NCBI RefSeq assembly: GCF_000739815.1
Contig: NZ_BBJJ01000060.1
Location: 1-42,218, forward strand
DNA from: Paraburkholderia mimosarum LMG 23256 = NBRC 106338
GTDB taxonomy: Bacteria > Pseudomonadota > Gammaproteobacteria > Burkholderiales > Burkholderiaceae
Reading direction: 5' to 3'
DNA: 42,218 nt
Below are positions 17,263-24,952 of this stretch, piece by piece (the first letter of the stretch is position 1; each line of letters opens with the position of its first letter). Position numbers and translations under genes: made by a program. The notes under the pieces are model-generated. The model did not search any database. It was not told where the DNA came from and saw nothing but the letters and a program-made list of their open reading frames with translations.

Positions 17263-17742
17263 TCAGAGACCGAGGTCGGAGAGGCCCGGATGATCATCGG
17301 GGCGGCGCCCGAGCGGCCAGCGGTAGAGGCGGTCCGTTTCGCGAATCGGCAGATCGTTGATGCAGGCATGGCGACGCGCCATCAGGCCGTTCACATCGAA
17401 TTCCCAGTTTTCGTTGCCGAACGATCGGAACCAGTTGCCCGAATCGTCGTGCCATTCATAGGCGAAACGCACGGCGATGCGATTGTCCGTGTATGCCCAC
17501 AATTCCTTGATCAAGCGATAGTCGAGCTCGCGTGCCCACTTTCGTGCGAGGAACGCAACGATCGCCTCGCGGCCCGTCACGAACTCCGCGCGATTGCGCC
17601 AGACGCTCTGCGGCGTGTACGCGAGCGAAACACGTTGCGGGTCGCGCGTGTTCCAGCCGTCTTCGGCGGCGCGCACTTTCTGGATGGCGCTCTCGCGCGT
17701 GAACGGCGGCACCGGCGGGCGGACTTCGGTCGCTTCACTCAT
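17263..17742 (-). CDS. SnoaL-like (NTF2-fold) protein, DUF1348 type
   Basis: A 159-residue cytoplasmic protein with the NTF2-like cone fold, family DUF1348. Characteristic blocks are VRAAEDGWNTRDPQRVSLAYT, VWRNRAEFVTGREAIVAFL, RIAVRFAYEWHDDSGNWFRSFGNENWEF and MARRHACINDLPI. Family members are small, of unestablished activity, and often sit beside regulators responding to organic compounds. It is 86 bases downstream of a TetR-type gene on the same strand and is therefore probably part of that regulator's operon. No charged catalytic dyad is obvious. ATG 17742 is preceded by AGGAG at a good distance. Confidence 0.88.
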   Translation of the reverse strand: MSEATEVRPPVPPFTRESAIQKVRAAEDGWNTRDPQRVSLAYTPQSVWRNRAEFVTGREAIVAFLARKWARELDYRLIKELWAYTDNRIAVRFAYEWHDDSGNWFRSFGNENWEFDVNGLMARRHACINDLPIRETDRLYRWPLGRRPDDHPGLSDLGL

Positions 17743-17828
17743 GGTCTTTCTCCTGGGGTTGGTTCGCGCGATGCAACGGTGCGCGGTCTGGACTCACTGC
17801 CAGACTTGCTTCGGGTATAAGCGGTGCT

Positions 17829-18443
17829 TCATGGCGCGAGCGCCGCGAGCAACGATCGGCCTGCCGAGCGTGCGTCGAGCGCGGCATCGGCGTCGCCGCT
17901 CACGAGCGCAACGCCGATCGCGCCATCGATCAGGATCAGCCATTGGCGCGCGAGCCGTGCAGCAACCCGGCGATCGGCGCCGACCGCCAGGGCCCACGCA
18001 TCGCTTTGCTCTCGCACGAATGCGAGCAGGCGCTCCTTGTGCTGCCGCGCGACCACGCGCACAGGGTCGTCAGGCGATGCGATCTCGCCCGCAGCATTGA
18101 GGAACGCGCAGCCGTGAAAGCCGTCCGATGCGAACCATTCGCGCAGCACGTCGAACATGCCGATGAGGCGGGCCTGCGGCGTACGCCCGCGCGCGAGCGT
18201 GCCGGCGACGAACCAGCGCATCCAGCGCTCGTCGCGCCGCGACAGCGCGGCCGCGACGAGCGCGTCCTTCGAGTCGAAATACGTGTAGAAGCTCTTGCGC
18301 GCCGCACCCGCCGCACGAACGATCGCATCGACTCCCGTTGCGTGAATGCCGCCCGCATAGATCAACGCCTCGGCGGCGTCGAGCAGGCGCTCGCGTGCGT
18401 CTGCCTCACGGGCTTGCGGATTCTGGACAGCGGGTGTGTTCAT
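17829..18443 (-). CDS. TetR/AcrR-family transcriptional regulator
   Basis: A 204-residue repressor. Residues 14-60 form the TetR helix-turn-helix: READARERLLDAAEALIYAGG, then GVDAIVRAAGAARKSFYTYFDSKDALV, with the usual 'YxYFxSKxxL' recognition-helix end. The C-terminal ligand domain includes GCAFLNAAGEIA and RRVAARLARQWLILIDGA, similar to TetR members that control genes for small-molecule detoxification. It is followed by the DUF1348 gene. Two facing palindromes (18481-18525) just upstream of its ATG are likely its own operators, so it is expected to be autoregulated. The ligand is unknown. Confidence 0.92.
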   Translation of the reverse strand: MNTPAVQNPQAREADARERLLDAAEALIYAGGIHATGVDAIVRAAGAARKSFYTYFDSKDALVAAALSRRDERWMRWFVAGTLARGRTPQARLIGMFDVLREWFASDGFHGCAFLNAAGEIASPDDPVRVVARQHKERLLAFVREQSDAWALAVGADRRVAARLARQWLILIDGAIGVALVSGDADAALDARSAGRSLLAALAP

Positions 18444-18480
18444 GGCTTCGTGCCGTTAGCGGCATTGCGTGGATCATCGG

Positions 18481-18525
18481 GAGAATGATCGTTCTCCCGA
18501 TGCGCAATGTAGAACGATCATTCTC
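18481..18525. promoter_or_regulatory. Paired palindromic operators upstream of the TetR gene
   Basis: Two 16-bp near-palindromes that are reverse complements of each other at 15 of 16 positions: GAGAATGATCGTTCTC at 18481-18496 and TAGAACGATCATTCTC at 18510-18525. Centres are 29 bp apart. They lie between the EamA stop codon and the TetR start, in the place expected for autoregulatory sites. Confidence 0.75.
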
Positions 18526-18530
18526 CTGAG

Positions 18531-19502
18531 TCAAGGGGTGTTACGGCCGCGCGCGCCGCGGAGTCGGCGCCTCACGTGCACGCGGCGGCCCGACACCGCG
18601 AACACGGCGCCGACAACGAGCGCGAGCCCCACCGCGCGCGTGAATGTGAGCGGCTCGCCCAGCAGCAGCGTGGCGAGCGCGACGCTCGACACGGGCGCCA
18701 CCGCCGTGAAGACGGCCGCCTCGCCGCCCGGTACACGCGCAGCGCCCGCGTACCAGAGCCAGAATCCACCCACGGTCGGCACGAGCGCGTAATACGCGAC
18801 GCCGAGGAAAGCGTGCAACGGAATGGCATGCGGCGCGCCGAGCCAGCCGGGTAGCGCACACGCGCCGGAAACGACGAAGCCGAGTCCCGTCATCACGCCA
18901 GCCTGCGCAAGCGGCGGCCACGGCTGCGAAAGGCGCTTGTTTAGCAGGACGAACAAGCTTTCGCAGATGACCGCGCCGAGAATCATCGCATTGCCCATGC
19001 GCGAGCGGACGCCGTCGCGATGTTCGCCGGGTGCGAGCGTGACCATCGCCACGCCGAGGCTCGCGATCGTCACCGAGACGATCGTGCTCGCACGCAGCCG
19101 CTCGCCGAGCACCAGCGCCGCTGTCAACGCGCAGACGGCCGGCAGGGTTCCGAGGATGATGCCGGCGTCGCTCGCGGAGGTGCGCTGCGTGCCGGCAATC
19201 AGCAAGACCGTGTAGCCGACGCTGCCGATCGCGGCCTGGGTGAGCAGGAGGAGCGCATCACGCAGGCCCGGGCGCGGAAACGCGGTGCCGGTGAGCCGCA
19301 TGAACAGCAGAAACACCGGCAACGCAATGGCGAAGCGCAGCGCGGTGGCCGGCAGCGGATCGAGCCCGGCGCCGATCGCCTTGCTGGCGATCACCGTGCT
19401 GCCGACGGTCAGCATGGCGCCAGTCAGTTGCAGATGGGCGATGGATCGGGGGGACAGTGCAGTGCGTCGTGCGTTGGCGCACGACGGCAATCGAATCGAC
19501 AT
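18531..19502 (-). CDS. EamA/DMT-family transporter
   Basis: Inner-membrane protein of 323 residues with ten predicted TM helices in two EamA repeats (about 35-160 and 175-305), as in the drug/metabolite exporter superfamily. Typical features are ALRFAIALPVFLLF in repeat 1, LGTLPAVCALTAALVLGERL at the end of repeat 1 and APVSSVALATLLLGEPLTFTRAVG in repeat 2 (the conserved 'P-x-x-A-x-x-x-x-x-x-x-GE' signature). ATG 19502 (MSIRLPS) is preferred to the frame start at 19778 because of the GAGGAG site and because the upstream part overlaps the AraC gene. The AraC-type regulator encoded immediately upstream on the same strand probably controls it. Substrate unknown (amino acids or nucleosides are typical). 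Confidence 0.9.
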   Translation of the reverse strand: MSIRLPSCANARRTALSPRSIAHLQLTGAMLTVGSTVIASKAIGAGLDPLPATALRFAIALPVFLLFMRLTGTAFPRPGLRDALLLLTQAAIGSVGYTVLLIAGTQRTSASDAGIILGTLPAVCALTAALVLGERLRASTIVSVTIASLGVAMVTLAPGEHRDGVRSRMGNAMILGAVICESLFVLLNKRLSQPWPPLAQAGVMTGLGFVVSGACALPGWLGAPHAIPLHAFLGVAYYALVPTVGGFWLWYAGAARVPGGEAAVFTAVAPVSSVALATLLLGEPLTFTRAVGLALVVGAVFAVSGRRVHVRRRLRGARGRNTP

Positions 19503-19569
19503 GGAGCGCTCCTCGTGGTGATACGCCTGTATAGGCCCACCACGGCGCGCCGTCTTGGATCGATGTGCG

Positions 19570-20424
19570 TCAGCGCGTGGGAAATTCGCCGCGCGCGAGG
19601 CGGTAGCGCCCCGGCGACACGCCGAACTGTCGTGCAAACGCGCGGTTAAGGTGGCTCTGGTCGCAGAATCCGGCGGCCAGCGCGGTTTGCGCCGGCGCGT
19701 GCCCCGCCTTGAGCAGGCGCCGCGCGAGCGCCACGCGGCGATGCAGGATGTAGCCATGGGGCGCGACGCCGAACGCACGCAGGAAGCCGCGATGGAGCTG
19801 GAAGCGGCTCAGACCCGCCGCATGGGCGAGCTCGGCGAGCGAGAACGCCTGGGCGGGATCGGTGTCGATCATTTCGCGAACGCGGGCAAGCGATGCCGGC
19901 GAGCATGGCGCGAGCGCGCGCCGGTGGCCGAGTGCTTCGACGAGGCGGGTCATGATTTCGAGCGCCGCGCCGTAGAAGGCCATCTGCGACAGGTCGCCGT
20001 TTTGAGCGCCCTGATTGTCCAGCTGGGTCACGTGGGCGAAGGCTGCATCGAACAGTGCGCGCAAAGGCGGTTCGGAGATCACCGGCGCATGCAGCGCGAA
20101 CTCGGTGTCGTCGCCCTGCGTGATGTCGGTCTGCAGCGCGTCGATCCAGCGCGGCTCGAAATACAGCATGCGCCACGTGCGGCCCGCGGCGTCGAGCGGG
20201 CGGCCGTCGTGCACTTCGCCGGGATTGACGAGGATGAGATCGCCCGGCACGGCCTGGACCTGGCCCGCGTCGCTCAGCGAGACGTGCCCGCCGCGTTCGA
20301 TCACGCCGATGCCGTACTGGTCGTGCGTGTGCCGGCCGAACGAGCGCGCCGTGGCAGCCGTCATCGCATCGACGTCGCGCACGAGCGTGGCGTGAAAACA
20401 CACGGCGTGGTTCGTGACTGGCAT
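19570..20424 (-). CDS. AraC-family regulator with cupin sensor domain
   Basis: A 284-residue transcription factor. Residues 1-150 form an AraC-type cupin (HTHDQYGIGVIERGG, VPGDLILVNPGEVHDG), and residues about 180-280 the double helix-turn-helix: FSLAELAHAAGLSRFQLHRGFLRAFG and APAQTALAAGFCDQSHLNRAFARQFGVSPGRY. ATG 20424 (MPVTNH) is chosen because GGAG lies nine bases upstream; the open frame starts earlier, at 20502. This arrangement (AraC-cupin upstream of an EamA or LysE exporter) is a common amino-acid efflux pairing, so the regulator probably activates the gene just downstream. The YceI gene diverges from it. No operator repeat was clear in the 60-base gap to the EamA gene. Confidence 0.9.
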   Translation of the reverse strand: MPVTNHAVCFHATLVRDVDAMTAATARSFGRHTHDQYGIGVIERGGHVSLSDAGQVQAVPGDLILVNPGEVHDGRPLDAAGRTWRMLYFEPRWIDALQTDITQGDDTEFALHAPVISEPPLRALFDAAFAHVTQLDNQGAQNGDLSQMAFYGAALEIMTRLVEALGHRRALAPCSPASLARVREMIDTDPAQAFSLAELAHAAGLSRFQLHRGFLRAFGVAPHGYILHRRVALARRLLKAGHAPAQTALAAGFCDQSHLNRAFARQFGVSPGRYRLARGEFPTR

Positions 20425-20623
20425 GGCTCGGCGCTCCGCTCGTTCGCACTTCGATGGGCGTATGAAACCCGAGTTTCGCGCGGCATGCAATGTGCGGCTC
20501 ATCTACGGCCGATGGCTCCCTTCGCTGCGATCCGGCCCCGACGCGTTATGCTTCTCGAGCCGCGTGGAAGAAACGCGGATCGCCAAACGTACTGGAAATA
20601 TCGACGAGCCAATGGGAAGAAAC

Positions 20624-21313
20624 ATGAAAGAGCGGCCGTTTTCGTCTCGCATTCGCCAATCGCGCCGCGCCTTTTGCGCGGCGCTGTGCGCGGCCGGCAT
20701 CGCGGCATGCACGCCGCTGCGCGTCGTCACGCACAGCGTGAGCCGCGCCGAGGCCGATGTGCCGCCGGGACGCTACACGATGGACGAGCATCACTGGAGC
20801 ATCGTGTTCGACGTCGATCACTTCCATTACTCGCGCTTTGTCATGCGCTTCGACCGGGCACAGGCCACGCTCGACTGGCGCGCGGGCGGCCTCGAAACGG
20901 CCGCGGTCGACGCGACCATCGACGCCACGAGCCTCGACACCAATGTCAGTGCGCTCGACGCCATGGTGAAAGGCCCGCAGATGCTCGACGTGCAACGCTT
21001 TGGGCAGATCCGCTTCACGAGCACGCACTTCGAGCGCACGGGCGAAGGGCGCGGCAGGCTCACCGGGAATCTCACGATACGAGGCGTGACGCAGCCGGTC
21101 ACGCTCGACGTCACCTTTAACGGCTCCGCGCCGAATCCGCTCACGAAGCAGCCCACGCTCGGCTTCGCGGCCACGGGCCAGTTCAGCCGTGCGGCGTTCG
21201 GGTTGACGACCTGGTATCCGGCCGTGGGCGACGAGATCGGCGTGCGCATTCAGGCCGAGTTCGCGCAGCCCGCGCCGGGTGCGCAGCCACCAGCCGCCGC
21301 GCCAGCGCAATGA
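20624..21313 (+). CDS. YceI-family lipoprotein
   Basis: A 229-residue YceI-domain protein that binds isoprenoid-type lipids in the periplasm. Unlike soluble YceI, the N-terminus carries a lipobox: after a basic start, the hydrophobic segment ends GIAAC with TPL following, so the mature protein is likely anchored at Cys (about residue 29). The YceI body begins PGRYTMDEHHWSIVFDVDHFHYSRF and includes TIDATSLDTNV, KGPQMLDVQRFGQIRFTST, GNLTIRGVTQPVTLDV and FGLTTWYPAVGDEIGVRI. ATG 20624 (MKERP) follows GGAAG; an alternative ATG at 20612 would add four residues. It is divergent from the AraC gene and has a Pro/Ala-rich C-terminus. Confidence 0.88.
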   Translation: MKERPFSSRIRQSRRAFCAALCAAGIAACTPLRVVTHSVSRAEADVPPGRYTMDEHHWSIVFDVDHFHYSRFVMRFDRAQATLDWRAGGLETAAVDATIDATSLDTNVSALDAMVKGPQMLDVQRFGQIRFTSTHFERTGEGRGRLTGNLTIRGVTQPVTLDVTFNGSAPNPLTKQPTLGFAATGQFSRAAFGLTTWYPAVGDEIGVRIQAEFAQPAPGAQPPAAAPAQ

Positions 21314-21325
21314 GAGGCGGCGCGC

Positions 21326-22357
21326 TCAAGGCTCGGACCAGTCGAGAATCACCTTGCCGCTCTCGCCCGAGAGCATGGCTGCGAAACCTTTCTCGTAGTC
21401 GTCCACGTTGAAGCGGTGCGTGATGATGGGCGAGAGATCGAGCCCACTTTGCAGCATCGAGACCATCTTGTACCAGGTTTCGAACATCTCGCGGCCGTAA
21501 ATGCCCTTGATTTCGAGGCCCTTGAAGATGACCTGATTCCAGTCGATGGCGGTTTGCGCGGGCGGAATGCCGAGCAGCGCGACCTTTCCGCCGTGATTCA
21601 TCGACTCGAGCAGCGCCGTAAATGCGCTCGGCACGCCCGACATTTCGAGCCCCACGTCAAAGCCTTCGGTCATGTGCAGATCCGCCATCACGTCGCGCAG
21701 CGACTCGCGCGCGACGTTCACGGCACGCGTCGCACCCATCTTGCGCGCCAGTTCGAGGCGATAGTCGTTGACATCGGTGATGACGACGTTGCGCGCGCCT
21801 ACGTGCTTCGCGATCGCCACGGCCATGATGCCGATCGGCCCCGCGCCCGTGATGAGCACGTCCTCGCCCACGAGGTTGAACGAGAGCGCCGTGTGCGTGG
21901 CGTTGCCGAACGGATCGAAGATCGCGGCGAGATCGTCGGAGATTTCCGGCGGGATCTTGAACGCGTTGAAGGCCGGAATCACGAGATATTCGGCGAACGC
22001 GCCTTCGCGGTTCACGCCTACGCCCGTCGTGTTGCGGCACAGGTGCCGCCGCCCCGCGCGGCAATTGCGGCAAAAGCCGCACGTGATATGCCCTTCGCCC
22101 GAGACGCGGTCGCCTGGTTCGAAGCCGCGCACTTCCTGTCCCATCTCGACGATCTCGCCCACGTATTCGTGGCCCACGTGCATCGGCACCGGAATGGTCT
22201 TCTGCGCCCAGTCGTCCCATTTCCAGATGTGGATGTCCGTGCCGCAGATCGCGGTCTTGCGGATCTTGATCATCACATCGTTGTGGCCGACTTCGGGTTT
22301 CTTCACGCGCGTGAGCGTGAGTCCCGGCGCGCGTTCGAGTTTGGCGAGAGCTTTCAT
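21326..22357 (-). CDS. tdh: L-threonine 3-dehydrogenase
   Basis: Oxidises L-threonine with NAD to 2-amino-3-ketobutyrate, the substrate of Kbl encoded just upstream. The 343-residue zinc medium-chain dehydrogenase has its catalytic zinc ligands in AICGTDIHIW (Cys near 38) and VGHEYVGEIV (His/Glu near 63), the structural zinc loop CGFCRNCRAGRRHLC, the NAD-binding GAGPIGIMAVAIAKHVGA and the threonine-specific GMGxE-like FDVGLEMSG region. Size equals E. coli Tdh (341). It starts 17 bases after the kbl stop in the same operon. The order kbl-tdh and the paralogue-free setting agree with the standard threonine to glycine route. Confidence 0.97.
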   Translation of the reverse strand: MKALAKLERAPGLTLTRVKKPEVGHNDVMIKIRKTAICGTDIHIWKWDDWAQKTIPVPMHVGHEYVGEIVEMGQEVRGFEPGDRVSGEGHITCGFCRNCRAGRRHLCRNTTGVGVNREGAFAEYLVIPAFNAFKIPPEISDDLAAIFDPFGNATHTALSFNLVGEDVLITGAGPIGIMAVAIAKHVGARNVVITDVNDYRLELARKMGATRAVNVARESLRDVMADLHMTEGFDVGLEMSGVPSAFTALLESMNHGGKVALLGIPPAQTAIDWNQVIFKGLEIKGIYGREMFETWYKMVSMLQSGLDLSPIITHRFNVDDYEKGFAAMLSGESGKVILDWSEP

Positions 22358-22374
22358 TTGGTTCGCAATCCTTG

Positions 22375-23574
22375 TTAAATCACGCCGAGCTGCTTGCCCA
22401 CCCGCGCAAAAGCGTCGACGGCGCGCCCGATCTGTTCGGGCGTGTGCGCGGCGCTCATCTGCGTGCGGATGCGCGCGCGGCCCTTCGGCACGACGGGATA
22501 CGAGAAACCGATCACGTAGACGCCTTCTTGCAGGAGCGCGTCGGCCATCTTCGCGGCGACCTGCGCGTCGCCGAGCATCACGGGAATGATCGGGTGTTCG
22601 CCGGGCACGAGCGTGAAGCCCAGTGCGCTCATTTCGCGGCGAAACTGCGCGCCGTTCTCGCGCACGCGCCGACGCAGTCGCGCGCCTTCGTCGCTCGCAA
22701 TCAGTTCCAGCACCGTGAGCGACGCGGCGGCAATGCTGGGCGTGAGCGTATTCGAGAAAAGATACGGGCGCGAGCGCTGACGCAGCAGGTCGACCACTTC
22801 CTGCTTCGCCGCGATGTAGCCGCCCGACGCGCCGCCAAGCGCCTTGCCGAGCGTGCCGGTGATGATGTCCACCCGTCCCGCCACCCCGCAATGCTCGGGC
22901 GTGCCGCGCCCATGCTCGCCGATGAAGCCCACCGCGTGCGAGTCGTCTACCATCACGAGCGCGTCATAGCGGTCGGCGAGGTCACAGATGCCCTTGAGGT
23001 CGGCGATGATGCCGTCCATCGAGAACACGCCGTCGGTGGCGATGAGCTTGTAACGCGCGCCGGCTTCGTCGGCTTCTCTCAGCTTTGCTTCGAGGTCCGA
23101 AAGATCGTTGTTCCTGTAGCGGTAGCGGCGCGCCTTCGAGAGGCGCACACCGTCGATGATGCTCGCGTGATTGAGTTCGTCGCTGATGATGGCGTCGTCT
23201 TCGCCGAGCAGTGTTTCGAAGAGGCCGCCGTTCGCGTCGAAACAGCTCGAGTAGAGAATGCAGTCTTCGGTTTGCAAAAAAGCGGCGAGCGCACTTTCGA
23301 GCTGCTTGTGCACGGTTTGCGTGCCGCAGATGAAACGCACCGACGCCATGCCGAAACCGTCGCGCTCGAGCCCGTCTTTCGCGGCGGCGATGAGGCGCGC
23401 GTCGTTGGCGAGCCCGAGGTAGTTGTTCGCGCAGAAGTTAAGCACCTCGCTGCCATCGGCAAGGCGGATATCGGCGGACTGTGGCGTGGCGATCACGCGC
23501 TCGTTCTTGTAGAAGCCGTCTGCGCGAATCTGGTCTAGCGTTGCGCGCAAGTGATCGATATACGGGGTACGCAT
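22375..23574 (-). CDS. kbl: 2-amino-3-ketobutyrate CoA ligase (glycine C-acetyltransferase)
   Basis: PLP enzyme that cleaves 2-amino-3-ketobutyrate with CoA to glycine and acetyl-CoA. The 399-residue protein has the alpha-oxoamine synthase features: NFCANNYLGLAND, GFGMASVRFICGTQ, the aspartate of VMVDDSHAVGF, and the PLP lysine in TGTLGKALGGASGG (near 244). Length matches E. coli Kbl (398). ATG 23574 has AGGAG upstream. It heads the kbl-tdh operon and faces away from an XRE-cupin regulator gene; the interval between them carries an inverted repeat (23675-23690) that is a likely operator. Confidence 0.97.
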   Translation of the reverse strand: MRTPYIDHLRATLDQIRADGFYKNERVIATPQSADIRLADGSEVLNFCANNYLGLANDARLIAAAKDGLERDGFGMASVRFICGTQTVHKQLESALAAFLQTEDCILYSSCFDANGGLFETLLGEDDAIISDELNHASIIDGVRLSKARRYRYRNNDLSDLEAKLREADEAGARYKLIATDGVFSMDGIIADLKGICDLADRYDALVMVDDSHAVGFIGEHGRGTPEHCGVAGRVDIITGTLGKALGGASGGYIAAKQEVVDLLRQRSRPYLFSNTLTPSIAAASLTVLELIASDEGARLRRRVRENGAQFRREMSALGFTLVPGEHPIIPVMLGDAQVAAKMADALLQEGVYVIGFSYPVVPKGRARIRTQMSAAHTPEQIGRAVDAFARVGKQLGVI

Positions 23575-23663
23575 GAATCGTGCTCCTGTCATAAGCCGCG
23601 GGCCGCCGCGGTTGCCGCGGTTTGATATAGTCGCCATCAGCCGCTGGCGAATATTTCCTTTAT

Positions 23664-23690
23664 TTCGAACCTGCGTTCGATATGTCGAAC
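23664..23690. promoter_or_regulatory. Candidate operator between kbl and the XRE-cupin gene
   Basis: Perfect inverted repeat GTTCGA-TATG-TCGAAC (23675-23690) with a third copy of TTCGAAC at 23664-23670. It sits 25 bases before the regulator ATG and about 100 bases before the kbl ATG, so it could serve both genes. The likely binder is the XRE-cupin protein; that is inference. Confidence 0.6.
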
Positions 23691-23714
23691 GCACTCTAAA
23701 CGATGAGGCCGTGA

Positions 23715-24365
23715 ATGGCAAGCACCCGCAAAACACGCGCCGCCGCGGCGGCTCCTGAAACGCTCCCGTCGGCTGTATCGAGCGCTCTGCCGGCATCCGC
23801 CGTACCCGCCGCGATCGCGCCGCCGCGCGTGGGCGAGCAGATCCAGCGGCTGCGCACCGAGCGCAAGATGACGCTCGATGATCTCTCGCGCGCGGCGGGC
23901 GTCTCGAAATCCATGCTATCGGAAATCGAGCGCGACAAGGCGAATCCGACGATCGCCGTGGCCTGGCGGCTCACCAACGCGCTGGGCGTCAAGCTCGATT
24001 CGCTGTTCGCCGCTCCCAAGGCGCCCGAGGCCATCGCCGTTGCCGGGCCGCACGATATCCCGACGCTGCTCGGCCACGAGGCCGGTTATCAGTTGCGCGT
24101 GTGGGGGCCTATCGAGCTCGCCGGCCATTTCGAGTGGTATGAACTGACGCTCAAGCCCGGTGGTGCGCTGGTTTCCGGCGCGCATGAGCCGGGCACGCGC
24201 GAGCACCTCACGGTGCTGCAAGGCAGCATCGAGGTGGAGGCGGCGGGCACGGCGCAGCGTCTGAAGGCGGCGGACACGGCGCGCTACATCGCCGATCAAC
24301 CGCACGCCATCCGCAACGCAGGCAAGGGCGAAGCGCGCGCGCTGCTCGTGGTGATCCACGGCTGA
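23715..24365 (+). CDS. XRE-family regulator with C-terminal cupin domain
   Basis: A 216-residue transcription factor: an Ala-rich N-terminal tail (1-35), a helix-turn-helix of the Cro/CI type (about 38-95: VGEQIQRLRTERKMTLDDLSRAAGVSKSMLSEIERDKANPT, cited by its parts), and a cupin_2 sensor domain (about 140-215: EWYELTLKPGGAL, HEPGTREHLTVLQGSIEVE, DQPHAIRN). Such HTH-cupin proteins usually sense a small metabolite and regulate a neighbouring catabolic gene. It is divergent from kbl-tdh with a shared inverted repeat, so control of threonine catabolism is the simplest inference. ATG 23715 has only a modest ribosome site. Confidence 0.9.
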   Translation: MASTRKTRAAAAAPETLPSAVSSALPASAVPAAIAPPRVGEQIQRLRTERKMTLDDLSRAAGVSKSMLSEIERDKANPTIAVAWRLTNALGVKLDSLFAAPKAPEAIAVAGPHDIPTLLGHEAGYQLRVWGPIELAGHFEWYELTLKPGGALVSGAHEPGTREHLTVLQGSIEVEAAGTAQRLKAADTARYIADQPHAIRNAGKGEARALLVVIHG

Positions 24366-24424
24366 GAGCGCGCGTCACCGCCTGGGCTCCTGCCGATCGG
24401 ATGAGGCTGCACGATCGGAGCGAC

Positions 24425-24444
24425 TACTGTATATTCATACAGTG
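24425..24444 (+). promoter_or_regulatory. LexA (SOS) box
   Basis: TACTGTATATTCATACAGTG contains the full CTGT-N8-ACAG LexA consensus with extended symmetry (ACTGTAT facing ATACAGT). It lies 22 bases before the ATG at 24466 and overlaps the expected promoter, so the following gene should be repressed by LexA and induced by DNA damage. Confidence 0.85.
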
Positions 24445-24465
24445 AAAGTCCGACTGGAGCCGCCG

Positions 24466-24873
24466 ATGTCCCTCCCAACCGAACTGCCGCGCGAGCACGA
24501 TCTCGCCGCCTTGCGCTTTCAGGCCGCCGCCCGCGACCTCGAACACATTGTCCGCAATATTGCGCACCGCTATATCGCTCAGCAGGTGCCGCTCACGTGG
24601 CGCCTGCTGCATGCCATCGAAGCGGAGGCGCTCGCCGACCTCGGCTTCGCCAGCCGTCACGACGCCCTCATGCTCGGCCTCTTTCAGCGGCCGGGCGGCC
24701 TCGCGTGGCCAGAGACGGACGACGCCGTCGACTTCGGCCGGTCCAACGCGCTGCCCGCCGTATTCGCGTTTGCGGTCTCGGCCTACGAACGCGCTGCGCA
24801 ATGCGCAGAGGAAGCACGCCGGCAGGCGCGTCGCAGCGGCCCCACGCGACGCGCACGCGCCTGGGGCGGTTGA
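24466..24873 (+). CDS. SOS-box-controlled hypothetical protein (135 aa)
   Basis: No family recognised. The product is 135 residues, helical, acidic in the middle and basic at the C-terminus (RRQARRSGPTRRARAWGG). Segments such as LRFQAAARDLEHIVRNIAHRYIAQQVPLTWRLLHAIEAEAL (quoted in part) suggest an extended helical bundle. No signal peptide, TM helix or catalytic motif. The ATG at 24466 has GGAG eight bases upstream; the earlier GTG at 24442 lies inside the LexA box and is rejected. It is the only gene in the window with an SOS box. The next gene encodes a recombinase-fold protein, 79 bases downstream with its own -10 element. A damage-related role is inferred from the operator only. Confidence 0.7.
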   Translation: MSLPTELPREHDLAALRFQAAARDLEHIVRNIAHRYIAQQVPLTWRLLHAIEAEALADLGFASRHDALMLGLFQRPGGLAWPETDDAVDFGRSNALPAVFAFAVSAYERAAQCAEEARRQARRSGPTRRARAWGG

Positions 24874-24952
24874 ACGTGTATCGTGGACGTCGGGTCGCAC
24901 CGATGACGAACCGCTATAATGTTCCAGCTACGCAACTAACGGAATGATAGAG

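Noticed and set aside
23752..23772. Sequence resembling an iteron (gctcctgaaacgctcccgt) in the XRE-cupin gene
   Set aside because: It needs a one-base deletion and lacks the CTCACC end; it lies in an Ala-rich coding tail.
24442..24465. Earlier GTG start for the SOS-box gene
   Set aside because: It overlaps the LexA box and has no ribosome site; ATG 24466 has GGAG.
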